The notes beneath the pieces are model-generated. The model saw only the letters and a list, made by a program, of their open reading frames with translations. It was not told the DNA's origin and did not search any database. A stretch of 64,000 nt of DNA from the NCBI RefSeq assembly GCF_016464305.1, contig NZ_JAEIOJ010000004.1, forward strand, positions 248,001 to 312,000. Direction: 5' to 3'. Positions 1-8,755 of the stretch are shown piece after piece. Position 1 is the stretch's first letter; each line of letters begins with the position of its first letter. Made by a program: the position numbers and the translations under genes. The stretch comes from Umezawaea beigongshangensis (lineage in GTDB: Bacteria; Actinomycetota; Actinomycetes; Mycobacteriales; Pseudonocardiaceae).

Positions 1-255
1 GCCGTCGCGATGGTCGTCGACCACTGCTTCCGGGTGGCCGGGCTGCACCGCCTGGAGGCGACCGTGCGACCGGAGAACGCGCCGAGCCTGCGGGTGCTCA
101 CCAAGTCCGGTTTTCGCGAGGAGGGGCTGTTCCAGCGCTACCTCGACGTGGCGGGGGACTGGCGGGACCACCTGTGCCTGGCGATCACCAGCGAGGAGGT
201 CCCGGACGGGCTGGTGAGCCGTCTGGTCGCACGGGGACAGGCCCGAACACCCTGA
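1..255 (+). CDS. rimJ: GNAT-family N-acetyltransferase, RimJ-like (C-terminal part)
   Basis: Only the last 84 codons are in the window; the gene starts upstream. The visible part carries the late GNAT motif: a conserved Asn (PENAPSLRVLTKSGF) followed by FREEG and a C-terminal strand ending in DHLCLAI, as in RimJ/RimL protein N-terminal acetyltransferases that use acetyl-CoA. The next gene is glpR, which matches the conserved actinobacterial order moeA/glp-rimJ-glpR and supports the RimJ assignment. The substrate cannot be deduced from this fragment. Confidence 0.85.
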   Translation, partial: AVAMVVDHCFRVAGLHRLEATVRPENAPSLRVLTKSGFREEGLFQRYLDVAGDWRDHLCLAITSEEVPDGLVSRLVARGQARTP

Positions 256-415
256 AGCCGACACCCGGACGGAGCAACGGTTGATCCGAAAGTGGGTGAT
301 GCGCCACATCTCGGTACGTGTGCCGCGCGGCGTGCCTCCGACACTGGTGTGACTGTTGTGACTAGCGTGGCAGGTGCAGTACACGTGCCACTGGGCCGCC
401 AGGGGGAGGTGGGGG

Positions 416-1138
416 ATGCCGAGCTCGCTGATCATCGTCGGGCTGGTCGTCGCCTGGCTCGTCGTCCTCGTCCCGATGGTGGTTCGCAAACGCCAGGAGA
501 ACACGCGCGGCAGCATGGAGGAGGGGTTCGCCATGTCTGACGCCGACGCGGATCTGGACGAGTTCGAGGCGGAGTTCGACGACTTCGAGCCGGAGTACGA
601 CGACACCGACCTCGACGACCGCGCGCCGCGCTCCTACCGCCCCGGCCGCGGCGGCTACGACCCGGAGGGCGCGGCCGTCGTCGCCCAGGTGAAGTACGCC
701 TTCCGCCGCCGGGTGGTCGCGCTCCTGCTCGTCGCCGCCGTCGCGAGCGGCGTCGCGGCCGGGCTCGTCGAGCCGCTCGTGTGGTGGGCGCACGGCGCCG
801 TCGACCTCGTCCTCGTCGGGTACCTCGGGTACCTGCGCCGCCAGGTGCGCATGGAGGAGGAGATCCGCGCGCGCAGGCAGGCGCGGCTCGTCCACGCGCG
901 CCGCCAGGCCGCCGGACGCCGTCCCCGCGCGCCCCGCGAGCACGCCGAGGCCCGTCCCGAGCGCCCGCGCGCGCAGGAGCGGTACGAGCGCGACGATTCC
1001 GCACCGGAGGTCCGGCCGCGCTTCCAGCACCACGTCCGTCCCGGCCACGTCGTGGTCGACCTGGACGACGAGGACCCCGTGTTCGTCGAGCTGGACGGCC
1101 CGGAGACCCTGCCGCGCCGCAGGGCGGTGGGCGAGTAG
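416..1138 (+). CDS. glpR: Divisome-associated membrane protein GlpR/SepX
   Basis: The protein has 240 residues. It opens with an N-terminal membrane segment (MPSSLIIVGLVVAWLVVLVP), followed by a basic stretch, a very acidic region (DLDEFEAEFDDFE) and a pair of hydrophobic segments near residues 100-135. The tail is rich in Arg and Pro. This layout and its position after rimJ match the actinobacterial GlpR/SepX family, the membrane partner of the gephyrin-like protein Glp and of the FtsZ divisome. ATG at 416 was chosen over an in-frame upstream ATG because AGGGGGAGGT (401-410) lies at correct spacing and the membrane helix then starts at once. Confidence 0.8.
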   Translation: MPSSLIIVGLVVAWLVVLVPMVVRKRQENTRGSMEEGFAMSDADADLDEFEAEFDDFEPEYDDTDLDDRAPRSYRPGRGGYDPEGAAVVAQVKYAFRRRVVALLLVAAVASGVAAGLVEPLVWWAHGAVDLVLVGYLGYLRRQVRMEEEIRARRQARLVHARRQAAGRRPRAPREHAEARPERPRAQERYERDDSAPEVRPRFQHHVRPGHVVVDLDDEDPVFVELDGPETLPRRRAVGE

Positions 1139-1141
1139 AGG

Positions 1142-1160
1142 GGGGTGGTAAAACCACCCC
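1142..1160 (+). terminator. Hairpin after glpR
   Basis: GGGGTGGT (1142-1149) and ACCACCCC (1153-1160) form an 8-bp stem with a 3-nt loop, four bases after the glpR stop. It separates glpR from the tRNA gene. There is no T-run, which is usual for actinobacterial terminators. Confidence 0.55.
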
Positions 1161-1195
1161 TCCGGGGCTGATACAGTTCTCCTGCACGACAACGA

Positions 1196-1268
1196 GGGGC
1201 TGTAGCGCAGTTGGTAGCGCGTCTCGTTCGCATCGAGAAGGTCCGGGGTTCGATTCCCCGCAGCTCCA
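1196..1268 (+). tRNA. tRNA-Ala (anticodon CGC)
   Basis: A complete 73-nt cloverleaf is visible. The acceptor GGGGCTG pairs with CAGCTCC, the D arm is GCGC-loop-GCGC, the anticodon stem TCTCG/CGAGA closes the loop TTCGCAT with anticodon CGC at 1229-1231, and the T arm is CGGGG-TTCGATT-CCCCG. The CCA end is not encoded beyond the discriminator A. CGC reads the alanine codon GCG, which is heavily used in this genome. Confidence 0.95.
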
Positions 1269-1271
1269 CGC

Positions 1272-1320
1272 GCGAAGAGCGAGGTGGTCGACGAAAAGCG
1301 TCGACCACCTCGCTCTTCGC
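1272..1320. terminator. Long perfect hairpin after tRNA-Ala
   Basis: A perfect inverted repeat of about 22 bp (1272-1293 with 1299-1320, loop AAAAG) begins three bases after the tRNA. It is most likely the tRNA terminator. The stem is unusually long and perfect, and it would act in both directions. Confidence 0.7.
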
Positions 1321-1974
1321 ATGTGCGGGGGTGCAGCTCCCTCACCCCACCTCGGCGGCTTCGCCTCCCCGGCCCCGTGCGGTGAGGGCCTTTGTGGTTC
1401 TGCTCACCCTCCGGATTTCGTTCTCCCCGGACTTCCGCCTTCTCCGTTCCGCGGTCGACCCGTGTCGTGTGCTGCCGGTCGAGCCGGCGTGGTGAACGAA
1501 AGCCTCGCCCGTGCGCGATCGGGTGTCGTCGGCATTTGTGCGGAGCGTTCTTTCGCCGTTGCCGAACGTCGCCCGCCGGGACGCTCGTCCGTCCCGTGCC
1601 GACGCACCTGTGCCCTGACAGGTGCGGTGCTGCGACCACCGCGGTCGGGGGCCGTCGTCGAGGTGGGAGCGCGCCGGGGTCCGGTCGTGGACCGTGCGGG
1701 ACCAGATCACGACCCCGCGCCGGCGCGGGCCCCACCGCAGCCGGTACCGCGAGCACCCGCTGCCCGACGCCGAGGCGCTGCGGGAGGTCGCCAAGACGGA
1801 GCAGAGGCACCTCGTGTCCCCTTCCGGGTGAAGGAGATCGGCGGGCGGGCGTGGACCGGTGCTGCCGGCAACGGCCCGTTGTCCCTCCACACGGGCGTGA
1901 GGGCGGTGTCGGAGGGCCGTCGGCCGATCGGGGGTTCGCCCACCCGCACCGCCCGGTGCCCATAGGCTGTCGGG
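1321..1974. other. Intergenic gap without a supported gene
   Basis: No open frame here has a recognisable family, a ribosome-binding site with a plausible start, or actinomycete coding composition over its length. A 69-codon plus-strand frame at 1622-1831 is the best candidate but is unrecognised. An 8-bp inverted repeat, GCACCTGT (1604-1611) and ACAGGTGC (1618-1625), is present. At the right end TAGGCT (1963-1968) looks like the -10 box of the following kinase gene. The gap may hold a decayed gene or an untranslated RNA. Confidence 0.4.
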
Positions 1975-1986
1975 TGACGAGGGAGG

Positions 1987-3918
1987 GTGGTGGGAGGCGT
2001 GGGGCTGGCGGCAGACCTGCTGGCGTGGTTGTTCGGTGTCGCCGCGGTGCCGCTGTGCCCCGGTGACTGGGCCTGGACGACCACCGCGTTCGGAGCCGCG
2101 GTCGGGACGCTGCCGACCGTCGCGGCGCTGCTGTCGATCGTGGTGCGGCGCGTCGTCGGCAACTCCTACGGACCGGCCAGCGGCACCGTCTTCGCCGTGC
2201 TGGGTGTGACGGGAACGCTGATCCTGCCCTGGGTGCTGTTCTCCGGAGCGAGGGCCGCGCTGGACCTCGGCAACATCAGCAGCTGGACGAACTCGATCGA
2301 CGAGTCGTTCTGCGGCATCGACATGAGCCAGCGCGACTACCTCCTGAACGCGCCGTCCGCCGCGGAGGTCGTCTCCGACCCCGGCAGCGCCCAGTCGCTG
2401 TTCGCCGTCGCGACCGCGATCACCGGCGCGCTCGCCGTGCTGTGCCTGCTGTTCGTGATGATGCAGGCCGGTTCGGCGTTCCGGCTCGGCCCGAGCTGGC
2501 CGCGGCGCTTCTTCTGGCCGCCGTTCCTGGTGCTGCTGCTCGTCTCCTGCACGCTGCCGGTGACGCTCGTCGGGCACCTGCTGCTCGGGTTCTTCCCGAT
2601 CGCGCTGCTCGGCTCGCTGCTCGTGCGCCTCTTCGGCCTGTCCACGGCCGTGCTGAACCGCCCCGGCCGCGACCGCAGCACGAAGAAGGACGAGCAGCCC
2701 CCGCTGCCGCGCACACCGCAGCAGTCCGGGGCCCGGCCGCTCCAGAACGCCGCGAAGCCGCCGCCGTACCAGCCCGCTCCGCCGTCCCACCGGCCCGTGA
2801 CCGCGGTTCCTCCGCCCTACCAGCCCTCCGCGCAGACGCCGGTGCCGCAGCAGGGCGCGCAGTCGCACCACTACCCGCCCACGCGGGTCGCCGGTGCGCG
2901 CGCGAAGGAGCCGACGCCGACGCGGGTCGAACCGCCGTCGCCCGCGCAGCCGCCGCTGTCCAAGCTCGCGGACACGCCGGGCCCGCTGCCGTTCGGCCTC
3001 GGCGGCTCCACGCCGGTGCCGCCCGTCGCGCCGGTCGGCGACTCCGGCGCGGTGTGGAACCCGGCCAGCGGCCGGTTCCGCCGGGTGCGGCAGATCGGCA
3101 GCGGCGGCTTCGGCAGCGTGTGGCTGGCCGTGGACACCCAGCTCGACCGGACCGTCGCGGTGAAGCTCGCGCACGCCCCGGACGCCGACACCGAGCAGCG
3201 GATGCAGCGGGAGGCGAGGGCGCTGGCCGCCGTGCACCACCCCAACTGCGTGCGCGTCTACGACATCGTGCAGGACGTGAACGGTCTCGCGATCGTCATG
3301 GAGTTCATCGACGGCAAGCCGCTGTCCGAGGTGGTGGCGCAGAGCGGCCTGCTCGCTGACCAGTTCGCCGCCCGGCTGTGGGTCAACATGGCCGACGCGC
3401 TGGTGGCCGCCCACGAGAAGGGCGTGCTGCACCGGGACGTGAAGCCGTCCAACGTGATCGTCGACGGCAACGGCACCGCCCACCTCATCGACTTCGGCAT
3501 CGCCCGCTCGCGCGGGGACCAGACGCTGACGGCGGCCGGGATGATGGTCGGCACGCCCGACTTCCTCGCCCCGGAGACCGCTCGCGGCGAGGAGGCCACC
3601 CCGTCGTCGGACGCCTGGCAGCTCGCCGCCACCGTCAGCTACGCCCTGTCCGGGCAGCCGCCGCGCGGTGAGCGGGAGAACGCGATCTCGGCTCTCATGG
3701 CCGCCGCCAGGGGCGAGCCGAACGTGAAGCTGCCGCAGAACACCGCGCACCACCGCCTGCTGGTCGCGGCGCTGGACGCCGACCCGGCACGCCGTCCGCC
3801 GCTGAGCGCGGTGCGCACCGAGCTGAGCTCCTGGCTCGCCCGTCAGGGGCTGAGCAAGGAGGGCCCGGTGACCTCGATCCTGCCGGTGCCGGACCCGCCC
3901 ACCCGCCCCGCCCACTGA
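1987..3918 (+). CDS. Membrane serine/threonine protein kinase with C-terminal catalytic domain
   Basis: The protein has 643 residues. Residues 1-225 hold about four hydrophobic segments. Residues 230-355 are a Pro-rich linker with repeated PPPYQPA/PPPYQPS. Residues 365-620 are a Hanks-type kinase: Gly loop IGSGGFGSVW (about 370), catalytic Lys in VAVKLA (about 392), HRDVKPSN (about 481) and DFG in LIDFGIARS (about 501). All catalytic residues are present. Actinobacterial PknB-type kinases usually carry the kinase first and the membrane helix after it, so the order here is reversed. TAGGCT at 1963-1968 gives a very short leader; GTG at 1999 is an alternative start using GGGAGG at 1981-1986. 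The substrate is unknown. Confidence 0.88.
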   Translation: MVGGVGLAADLLAWLFGVAAVPLCPGDWAWTTTAFGAAVGTLPTVAALLSIVVRRVVGNSYGPASGTVFAVLGVTGTLILPWVLFSGARAALDLGNISSWTNSIDESFCGIDMSQRDYLLNAPSAAEVVSDPGSAQSLFAVATAITGALAVLCLLFVMMQAGSAFRLGPSWPRRFFWPPFLVLLLVSCTLPVTLVGHLLLGFFPIALLGSLLVRLFGLSTAVLNRPGRDRSTKKDEQPPLPRTPQQSGARPLQNAAKPPPYQPAPPSHRPVTAVPPPYQPSAQTPVPQQGAQSHHYPPTRVAGARAKEPTPTRVEPPSPAQPPLSKLADTPGPLPFGLGGSTPVPPVAPVGDSGAVWNPASGRFRRVRQIGSGGFGSVWLAVDTQLDRTVAVKLAHAPDADTEQRMQREARALAAVHHPNCVRVYDIVQDVNGLAIVMEFIDGKPLSEVVAQSGLLADQFAARLWVNMADALVAAHEKGVLHRDVKPSNVIVDGNGTAHLIDFGIARSRGDQTLTAAGMMVGTPDFLAPETARGEEATPSSDAWQLAATVSYALSGQPPRGERENAISALMAAARGEPNVKLPQNTAHHRLLVAALDADPARRPPLSAVRTELSSWLARQGLSKEGPVTSILPVPDPPTRPAH

Positions 3919-3930
3919 TCAGCGGGCGGG
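3907..3930. terminator. Bidirectional terminator between kinase gene and pmt
   Basis: CCCGCCC (3907-3913) pairs with GGGCGGG (3924-3930) around the kinase stop codon. The flanking GC-rich arms can extend the pairing imperfectly. The two genes converge here with 25 nt between their stops. Confidence 0.5.
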
Positions 3931-3943
3931 TGGGGCGGTGGGA

Positions 3944-5515
3944 TCACCGCCAGGACGGGAGCCAGAGCTGGGCCTGCCAGATCGCGTTGGTGATCGGAAC
4001 CCCGTTGAGGATCGGCCACAGCCAGACGAAGTTCGCGACCACCAGGCCCACGTACAGCGCCACCGCCAGCAGGCCCGTGCCGCGACGCTCGCGGCCCGCG
4101 TCCGCCCTGCCGAGGATCTCGCCGAGCACGAGCGTCAGTCCCAGCACGAGGAACGGCGCCATCGGCGTCACGTAGAAGAAGTACATCTGCCGGTCGATCA
4201 TCGTGAACCACGGCAGCAGACCGGCGGCGTAGCCGACGAGCACGGCGACGTAGCGCCAGTCCGGGCGGGCGATGGCACGCCACAGCGCCCAGGCCAGCAG
4301 CGGGAACGCGAGCCACCACATCGCGGGCGTGCCGATCAGCATGATCGCGCCCACGCAGGTCGCCTCGCCGCAGCCCGTCTCCCCGCCCTCGAAGTAGTAG
4401 AGCATCGGGCGCAGCCCCATCGGCCACGTCCACGGCTTCGACTCCCACGGGTGCCGGTTCGTCTCCGAGGTCACCAGGTTCTCGTGGAACTCCAGCACGT
4501 TGCCGCTGTAGTACCAGAGCGAGCGCAGCACGTCGGGCACCCACGAGTCGTCGCCGATCTTCACGCCCACGACGTGCCGGTCGATGCCCGTCTCGCTGCT
4601 CATCCACGCCCACCAGGTGCCCACGTAGACGAGGACCGCCACGGCGACGAGCGCCCACAGCGCGGGCAGCACGTCCCGCACGATCGTGCCGACCCACGGC
4701 CGCCGCACACCCGCGTTGCGGCGCGCGGCCACGTCCCAGAGCACGCACAGCAGGCCGAACGCCGCGACGTACCACAGCGCCGACCACTTCACGCCGCCCG
4801 CGAGGCCCAGGGACACACCGGCGCCGAACCGCCACCAGCGGAAACCCAGCTGGGGACCGAAGGGGGAGTGGTCGGCCCAGCCCTCCCGCACGGCCACCGC
4901 GAGCCGTTCCCGCACCTGGTCGCGGTCCACGACCAGGCAGCCGAACGCGGACACCACGAACAGCGCCATGAAGATGTCGAGCATCCCCATCCGCGACTGG
5001 ACGTGGCTCACGCCGTCGGCGATCAGCAGCACACCGGCGACCGCGCCCAGCAGGTCGGAGCGGGTGAGGCGGCGCGCGATGCGCACGACCAGCAGGACGC
5101 ACAGCGTCCCGGCGACGGCGGAGGCGAAGCGCCAGCCCCACCCGTCGTAGCCGAAGATCCACTCGCCGACGGCGATGAGCTGCTTGGCCAGCGGCGGGTG
5201 CACCACCAGCTCGTAGCCGGGGTTGTCCTCGTACCAGCCGTTGCGCAGCACCTGCGCCGCCTGCGGCACGTAGTGCTTCTCGTCGAAGATCGGGGTTCCC
5301 TTGTCGGTGGGGAAGCCCAGGTTCCAGAAGCGCACGATCCCGCCGAGCAGTGCCACCGACAGCGCGACGACCCAGCCGCGCACCCGGTCGTGAGGCATCG
5401 GCGACGCGAGCAGGCGTGCCCGTCCCTCCCGGTCGGAGCCCGCCGGCTCCGCGGTCGGCGGCACTTCGCCGACGTCGACGACGCCGTCCGTTGACTGCGG
5501 TACGAGGACGCTCAC
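3944..5515 (-). CDS. pmt: Protein O-mannosyltransferase (dolichyl-phosphate-mannose-protein mannosyltransferase family)
   Basis: The 523-residue polytopic membrane protein belongs to glycosyltransferase family 39. The first extracytoplasmic loop carries the acidic catalytic pair in FDEKHYVPQA, followed by HPPLAKQLI. About ten further hydrophobic segments follow, with the typical WKSALW-type motif (GGVKWSALWY) and a late MIDRQMYFFY. It transfers mannose from polyprenyl-phosphate-mannose to Ser/Thr of secreted proteins. The Thr- and Ser-rich secreted proteins at 42.8 and 48.7 kb are possible substrates (inference). GTG at 5515 was chosen because TACGAT lies exactly 6 nt upstream (leaderless). 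The gene is divergent from rsmI, as in M. tuberculosis Rv1002c/Rv1003. Confidence 0.93.
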   Translation of the reverse strand: MSVLVPQSTDGVVDVGEVPPTAEPAGSDREGRARLLASPMPHDRVRGWVVALSVALLGGIVRFWNLGFPTDKGTPIFDEKHYVPQAAQVLRNGWYEDNPGYELVVHPPLAKQLIAVGEWIFGYDGWGWRFASAVAGTLCVLLVVRIARRLTRSDLLGAVAGVLLIADGVSHVQSRMGMLDIFMALFVVSAFGCLVVDRDQVRERLAVAVREGWADHSPFGPQLGFRWWRFGAGVSLGLAGGVKWSALWYVAAFGLLCVLWDVAARRNAGVRRPWVGTIVRDVLPALWALVAVAVLVYVGTWWAWMSSETGIDRHVVGVKIGDDSWVPDVLRSLWYYSGNVLEFHENLVTSETNRHPWESKPWTWPMGLRPMLYYFEGGETGCGEATCVGAIMLIGTPAMWWLAFPLLAWALWRAIARPDWRYVAVLVGYAAGLLPWFTMIDRQMYFFYVTPMAPFLVLGLTLVLGEILGRADAGRERRGTGLLAVALYVGLVVANFVWLWPILNGVPITNAIWQAQLWLPSWR

Positions 5516-5538
5516 GCGCCGATCGTAGGGTGCACGGT
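5516..5538. promoter_or_regulatory. Overlapping divergent leaderless promoters (pmt/rsmI)
   Basis: Only 23 nt separate the two GTG start codons. On the plus strand TAGGGT (5526-5531) ends 7 nt before the rsmI start. On the minus strand TACGAT (plus-strand 5522-5527) ends 6 nt before the pmt start. The two -10 boxes share bases 5526-5527, so both transcripts should begin at or next to the start codon and the polymerases should exclude each other. Confidence 0.6.
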
Positions 5539-6387
5539 GTGAGTCCCGTATCTGGATCGCCGCGCCTGGTGCTGGCGGCCACGCCTCTGGGCGACGTCCG
5601 CGACGCCTCTCCCCGCCTGGTCGAGGCACTGGCCACGGCCGACGTGATCGCCGCGGAGGACACCCGGCGCACGCGGTCGCTGGCCGCCGCGCTCGGCGTG
5701 TCCCCGGCCGGGAGGGTCGTCAGCTTCTTCGACCAGAACGAGACGTCGCGGTTGCCGATGCTGCTGGAGGCGCTGCACGGCGGCTCCACGGTGCTGCTCG
5801 TGACGGACGCGGGGATGCCCAGCGTGTCCGACCCCGGCTTCCGGCTCGTCGCGGCCTGCGTGGCCGAGGACCTGCCGGTGACCTGTCTGCCCGGCCCGTC
5901 GGCGGTCACGACGGCGCTCGCGCTGTCCGGCCTGCCGTGCGACCGGTTCTGCTTCGAGGGCTTCCCGCCCCGCAAGCAGGGGGAGCGCAGGCGGTTCTTC
6001 GCCGGGCTGGCCGCCGAGCAGCGCACGGCGGTGTTCTTCGAGTCGCCGCACCGCCTGGCCGCGACGCTCGCCGACGCGGCCGACGTGCTGGGCGCGGCCC
6101 GGCGCGCCGCGGTGTGCCGCGAGCTGACGAAGACCTACGAGGAGGTGCGCCGCGGCGGCCTCGGCGAGCTGGCCGAGTGGGCGGCCGAGGGCGTGCGCGG
6201 GGAGATCACGGTCGTGCTGTCCGGCGCGGAGCCGCCCGCGGCGGGGGCCGACCTGGAGACCCTGGTGGCCGAGGTCAAGCAGCGCGTGGCCGACGGCGAG
6301 CGGCTGAAGACGGCCGCGGCCGAGGTCGCCGAGGCGGCCGGGGTGAGCAAGAAGGTCCTCTACGACGCGGCCATCGCGTCGTCCTGA
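5539..6387 (+). CDS. rsmI: 16S rRNA (cytidine1402-2'-O)-methyltransferase
   Basis: The 282-residue protein has the SAM-dependent tetrapyrrole-methylase fold. It opens with LVLAATPLGDVRDASPR, followed by AEDTRRTRSL, VSFFDQNE, VLLVTDAGMPSVSDPG, LPGPSAVTTALALSGL and FEGFPPRK, which is the diagnostic RsmI motif series. It 2'-O-methylates C1402 in the ribosomal P site. Length and order match the family. GTG at 5539 directly follows a -10-like TAGGGT, so translation is probably leaderless. Confidence 0.95.
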   Translation: MSPVSGSPRLVLAATPLGDVRDASPRLVEALATADVIAAEDTRRTRSLAAALGVSPAGRVVSFFDQNETSRLPMLLEALHGGSTVLLVTDAGMPSVSDPGFRLVAACVAEDLPVTCLPGPSAVTTALALSGLPCDRFCFEGFPPRKQGERRRFFAGLAAEQRTAVFFESPHRLAATLADAADVLGAARRAAVCRELTKTYEEVRRGGLGELAEWAAEGVRGEITVVLSGAEPPAAGADLETLVAEVKQRVADGERLKTAAAEVAEAAGVSKKVLYDAAIASS

Positions 6388-6455
6388 GCCGTCAGCCGCC
6401 GAACAGCGGTGTCGGCCCCTCCACGAGCGCGGTGACCCGCCGCGCGGCCCCCCCT

Positions 6456-6483
6456 GGCCCGGCGGCGTCGACACCGCCGGGCC
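6456..6483. terminator. Hairpin between rsmI and the exporter operon
   Basis: A perfect 10-bp stem, GGCCCGGCGG (6456-6465) with CCGCCGGGCC (6474-6483) and an 8-nt loop, lies between the convergent rsmI and permease genes. Confidence 0.6.
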
Positions 6484-6493
6484 CGGAGGTCGC

Positions 6494-7205
6494 TCAGCCG
6501 TTCTCGCGCTGGAAGGTCCGCACCCCCCACGCGGTGCACGCCGCGGCCAGCGCCAGGGCGACCAGCGCACCCGGCCACCCGGTCCCACCGGCGAAGACGG
6601 CCCGCTCCGCGGTCACCACGTGGCTCAGCGGGTTGACCGCCGCGACGGTCGCCAGCCACGCCGGGGCGAGCGTCATCGGCAGCAGCACGCCCGACAGCAG
6701 CACGAGCGGCATCACCACGGCCGACAGCAGGGGCGCGAACAGGTACTCGTGCCGCAACCGCAGCGCGAGGGCGTGGCTGGCCGACCCGACACCGATTCCC
6801 ACGAGGGCCACCAGGCCGAGCCCGAGCAGCAGCCCGGTGACCGACGTGCGGAACCCGAGGGCCAGCGCGACCACCGCGACGAGCGCGGCCTGCGTCAGCA
6901 GCAGGACGACGTCCTTGAGCACCCGGCCCAGGAGCAGCGCGGTGCGGCTCACCGGCGACACGCGCATCCGCTCCAGGACGCCCGAGCGGATCTCCGGGAT
7001 CAGCGCGAAGCCCGCGTAGGCGGTGCCGGTCAGGGCCGTCATCACCAGCAGGCCGGGCACGAACCACTGCCACGAGCCCTGCCCCAGCGACGGCAGCAGC
7101 GGCCCGAACAGCGCCAGGTGCAGCAGGGGCTGCACCGCGCCGAACGCGACGGCCCACGGCGTGCGCAGGACCGGCAGCCACGCGCGCACGAACACCAGCC
7201 AGGTC

Positions 7206-7216
<11 letters not shown>
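6494..7216 (-). CDS. ABC-2 type export permease (DrrB-like)
   Basis: The 240-residue protein has six hydrophobic segments: a first helix after LPVLRTPWAVAFG, a cytoplasmic loop EIRSGVLERMRVSPVSR, which is the ABC-2/DrrB signature, and a helical hairpin with LSGVLLPMTLAPAWL. It overlaps the end of the ATPase frame by 11 nt, so the pair is translationally coupled. DrrAB pairs export drugs or lipids. The permease looks intact, but the partner ATPase appears broken, so function is doubtful. Confidence 0.85.
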
Positions 7217-8064
<848 letters not shown>

Positions 8065-8080
8065 CGGATTCCCCGCGGTC

Positions 8081-8092
8081 GTCAAATTTGAC
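8081..8092. promoter_or_regulatory. Palindrome, candidate PadR operator 1
   Basis: GTCAAATTTGAC is a perfect 12-bp palindrome 17 nt upstream of the ATPase ATG. A second site with the same half-site lies 46 bp away (centre to centre). AT-rich palindromes of this kind stand out in this GC-rich background. Confidence 0.55.
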
Positions 8093-8123
8093 TACCGGCA
8101 CAGCGTGGCGTGCGGGAAGGAGC

Positions 8124-8140
8124 TAGTCAAATGTTGACTA
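8124..8140. promoter_or_regulatory. Palindrome, candidate PadR operator 2
   Basis: TAGTCAA-ATG-TTGACTA (8124-8130 and 8134-8140) overlaps the padR stop codon. It shares the AGTCAA half-site with the palindrome at 8081. Both lie between padR and the exporter genes, where a PadR repressor would be expected to bind. Confidence 0.55.
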
Positions 8141-8701
8141 CTGCGCCTCGTCGGCGAAGGAGTAGCGCCCGGACTCCACGTGCTCCACCAGCGTCCTGGT
8201 CCAGGAGAGCTGTGCCTCGCCGTGCACCGCCCACAGGTTGGCCAGCTCGTCGACGTGCTCCGGCAGGCCGCGCTCCGCGAACGTCCCGACGTTCTGCCGC
8301 ATCGCCGGGACCTCGGCCTCCAGCGCGGCCAGCCGGTGCCGCAGGGCGGTCAGGACCCGCTCGCGCGGCACCTGGACCATCACGACGGCCGCCGCGCCCA
8401 GTTCCGTCGGATCGGCCGCGGTGTCGCCGAACGCGCGGCACACCATCTCCGCCAGTGCCGTCCTCCCGGCCGGGGTGGCCCGGTAGCGCGTGCGCGCCGG
8501 CCCCTCGGAGCTGTCCTCGGTGCCCACCGACTCCAGCAGTCCCTCGGCCGTCAGCGTCTTCAGCGCGTGGTAGACCGATCCCGGCTGGACGTTCGCCCAC
8601 CGGTCCACGGCCATCGCCCTGAACCGCTGGCGCAACTGGTAGCCGTGCGCCTCGCCGGACCAGCGCACCACGCCCAGCACCAGCACCCGGATCGCCGACA
8701 T
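8138..8701 (-). CDS. PadR-family transcriptional regulator
   Basis: The 187-residue protein has an N-terminal winged helix-turn-helix of PadR type (HGYQLRQRF, then NVQPGSVYHALKTLTAEGLLES, with the wing TRYRATPAGRTAL) and a helical C-terminal dimerisation region of PadR-s2 type. It lies upstream of and on the same strand as the DrrAB-like genes, the usual arrangement for a ligand-responsive repressor of a drug exporter. The start ATG at 8701 is preceded by TAGGCT 6 nt upstream on its strand, so the mRNA is probably leaderless. Confidence 0.9.
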   Translation of the reverse strand: MSAIRVLVLGVVRWSGEAHGYQLRQRFRAMAVDRWANVQPGSVYHALKTLTAEGLLESVGTEDSSEGPARTRYRATPAGRTALAEMVCRAFGDTAADPTELGAAAVVMVQVPRERVLTALRHRLAALEAEVPAMRQNVGTFAERGLPEHVDELANLWAVHGEAQLSWTRTLVEHVESGRYSFADEAQ

Positions 8702-8743
8702 GCGCGAAGCCTAAGTGATTGGTGCTTCTGAGCAGCGCCTCCG

Positions 8744-8749
8744 TAGGCT
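8744..8749 (+). promoter_or_regulatory. metG leaderless -10 box
   Basis: TAGGCT ends 6 nt before the metG ATG (8756). On the opposite strand the same hexamer (plus-strand 8708-8713) ends 6 nt before the padR ATG, so the divergent genes use the same leaderless promoter design. Confidence 0.5.
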
Positions 8750-8755
8750 GTGCGC

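Noticed and set aside
1622-1831. 69-codon ORF in the gap after tRNA-Ala
   Set aside because: No recognised family, no ribosome site at the start and no neighbour context; not supported as a gene.
362-3915. Very long open frames on the minus strand opposite glpR and the kinase gene
   Set aside because: They are antisense shadows caused by high GC; their products are Arg/Pro/Gly-rich, have no family motif and overlap clearly real genes.
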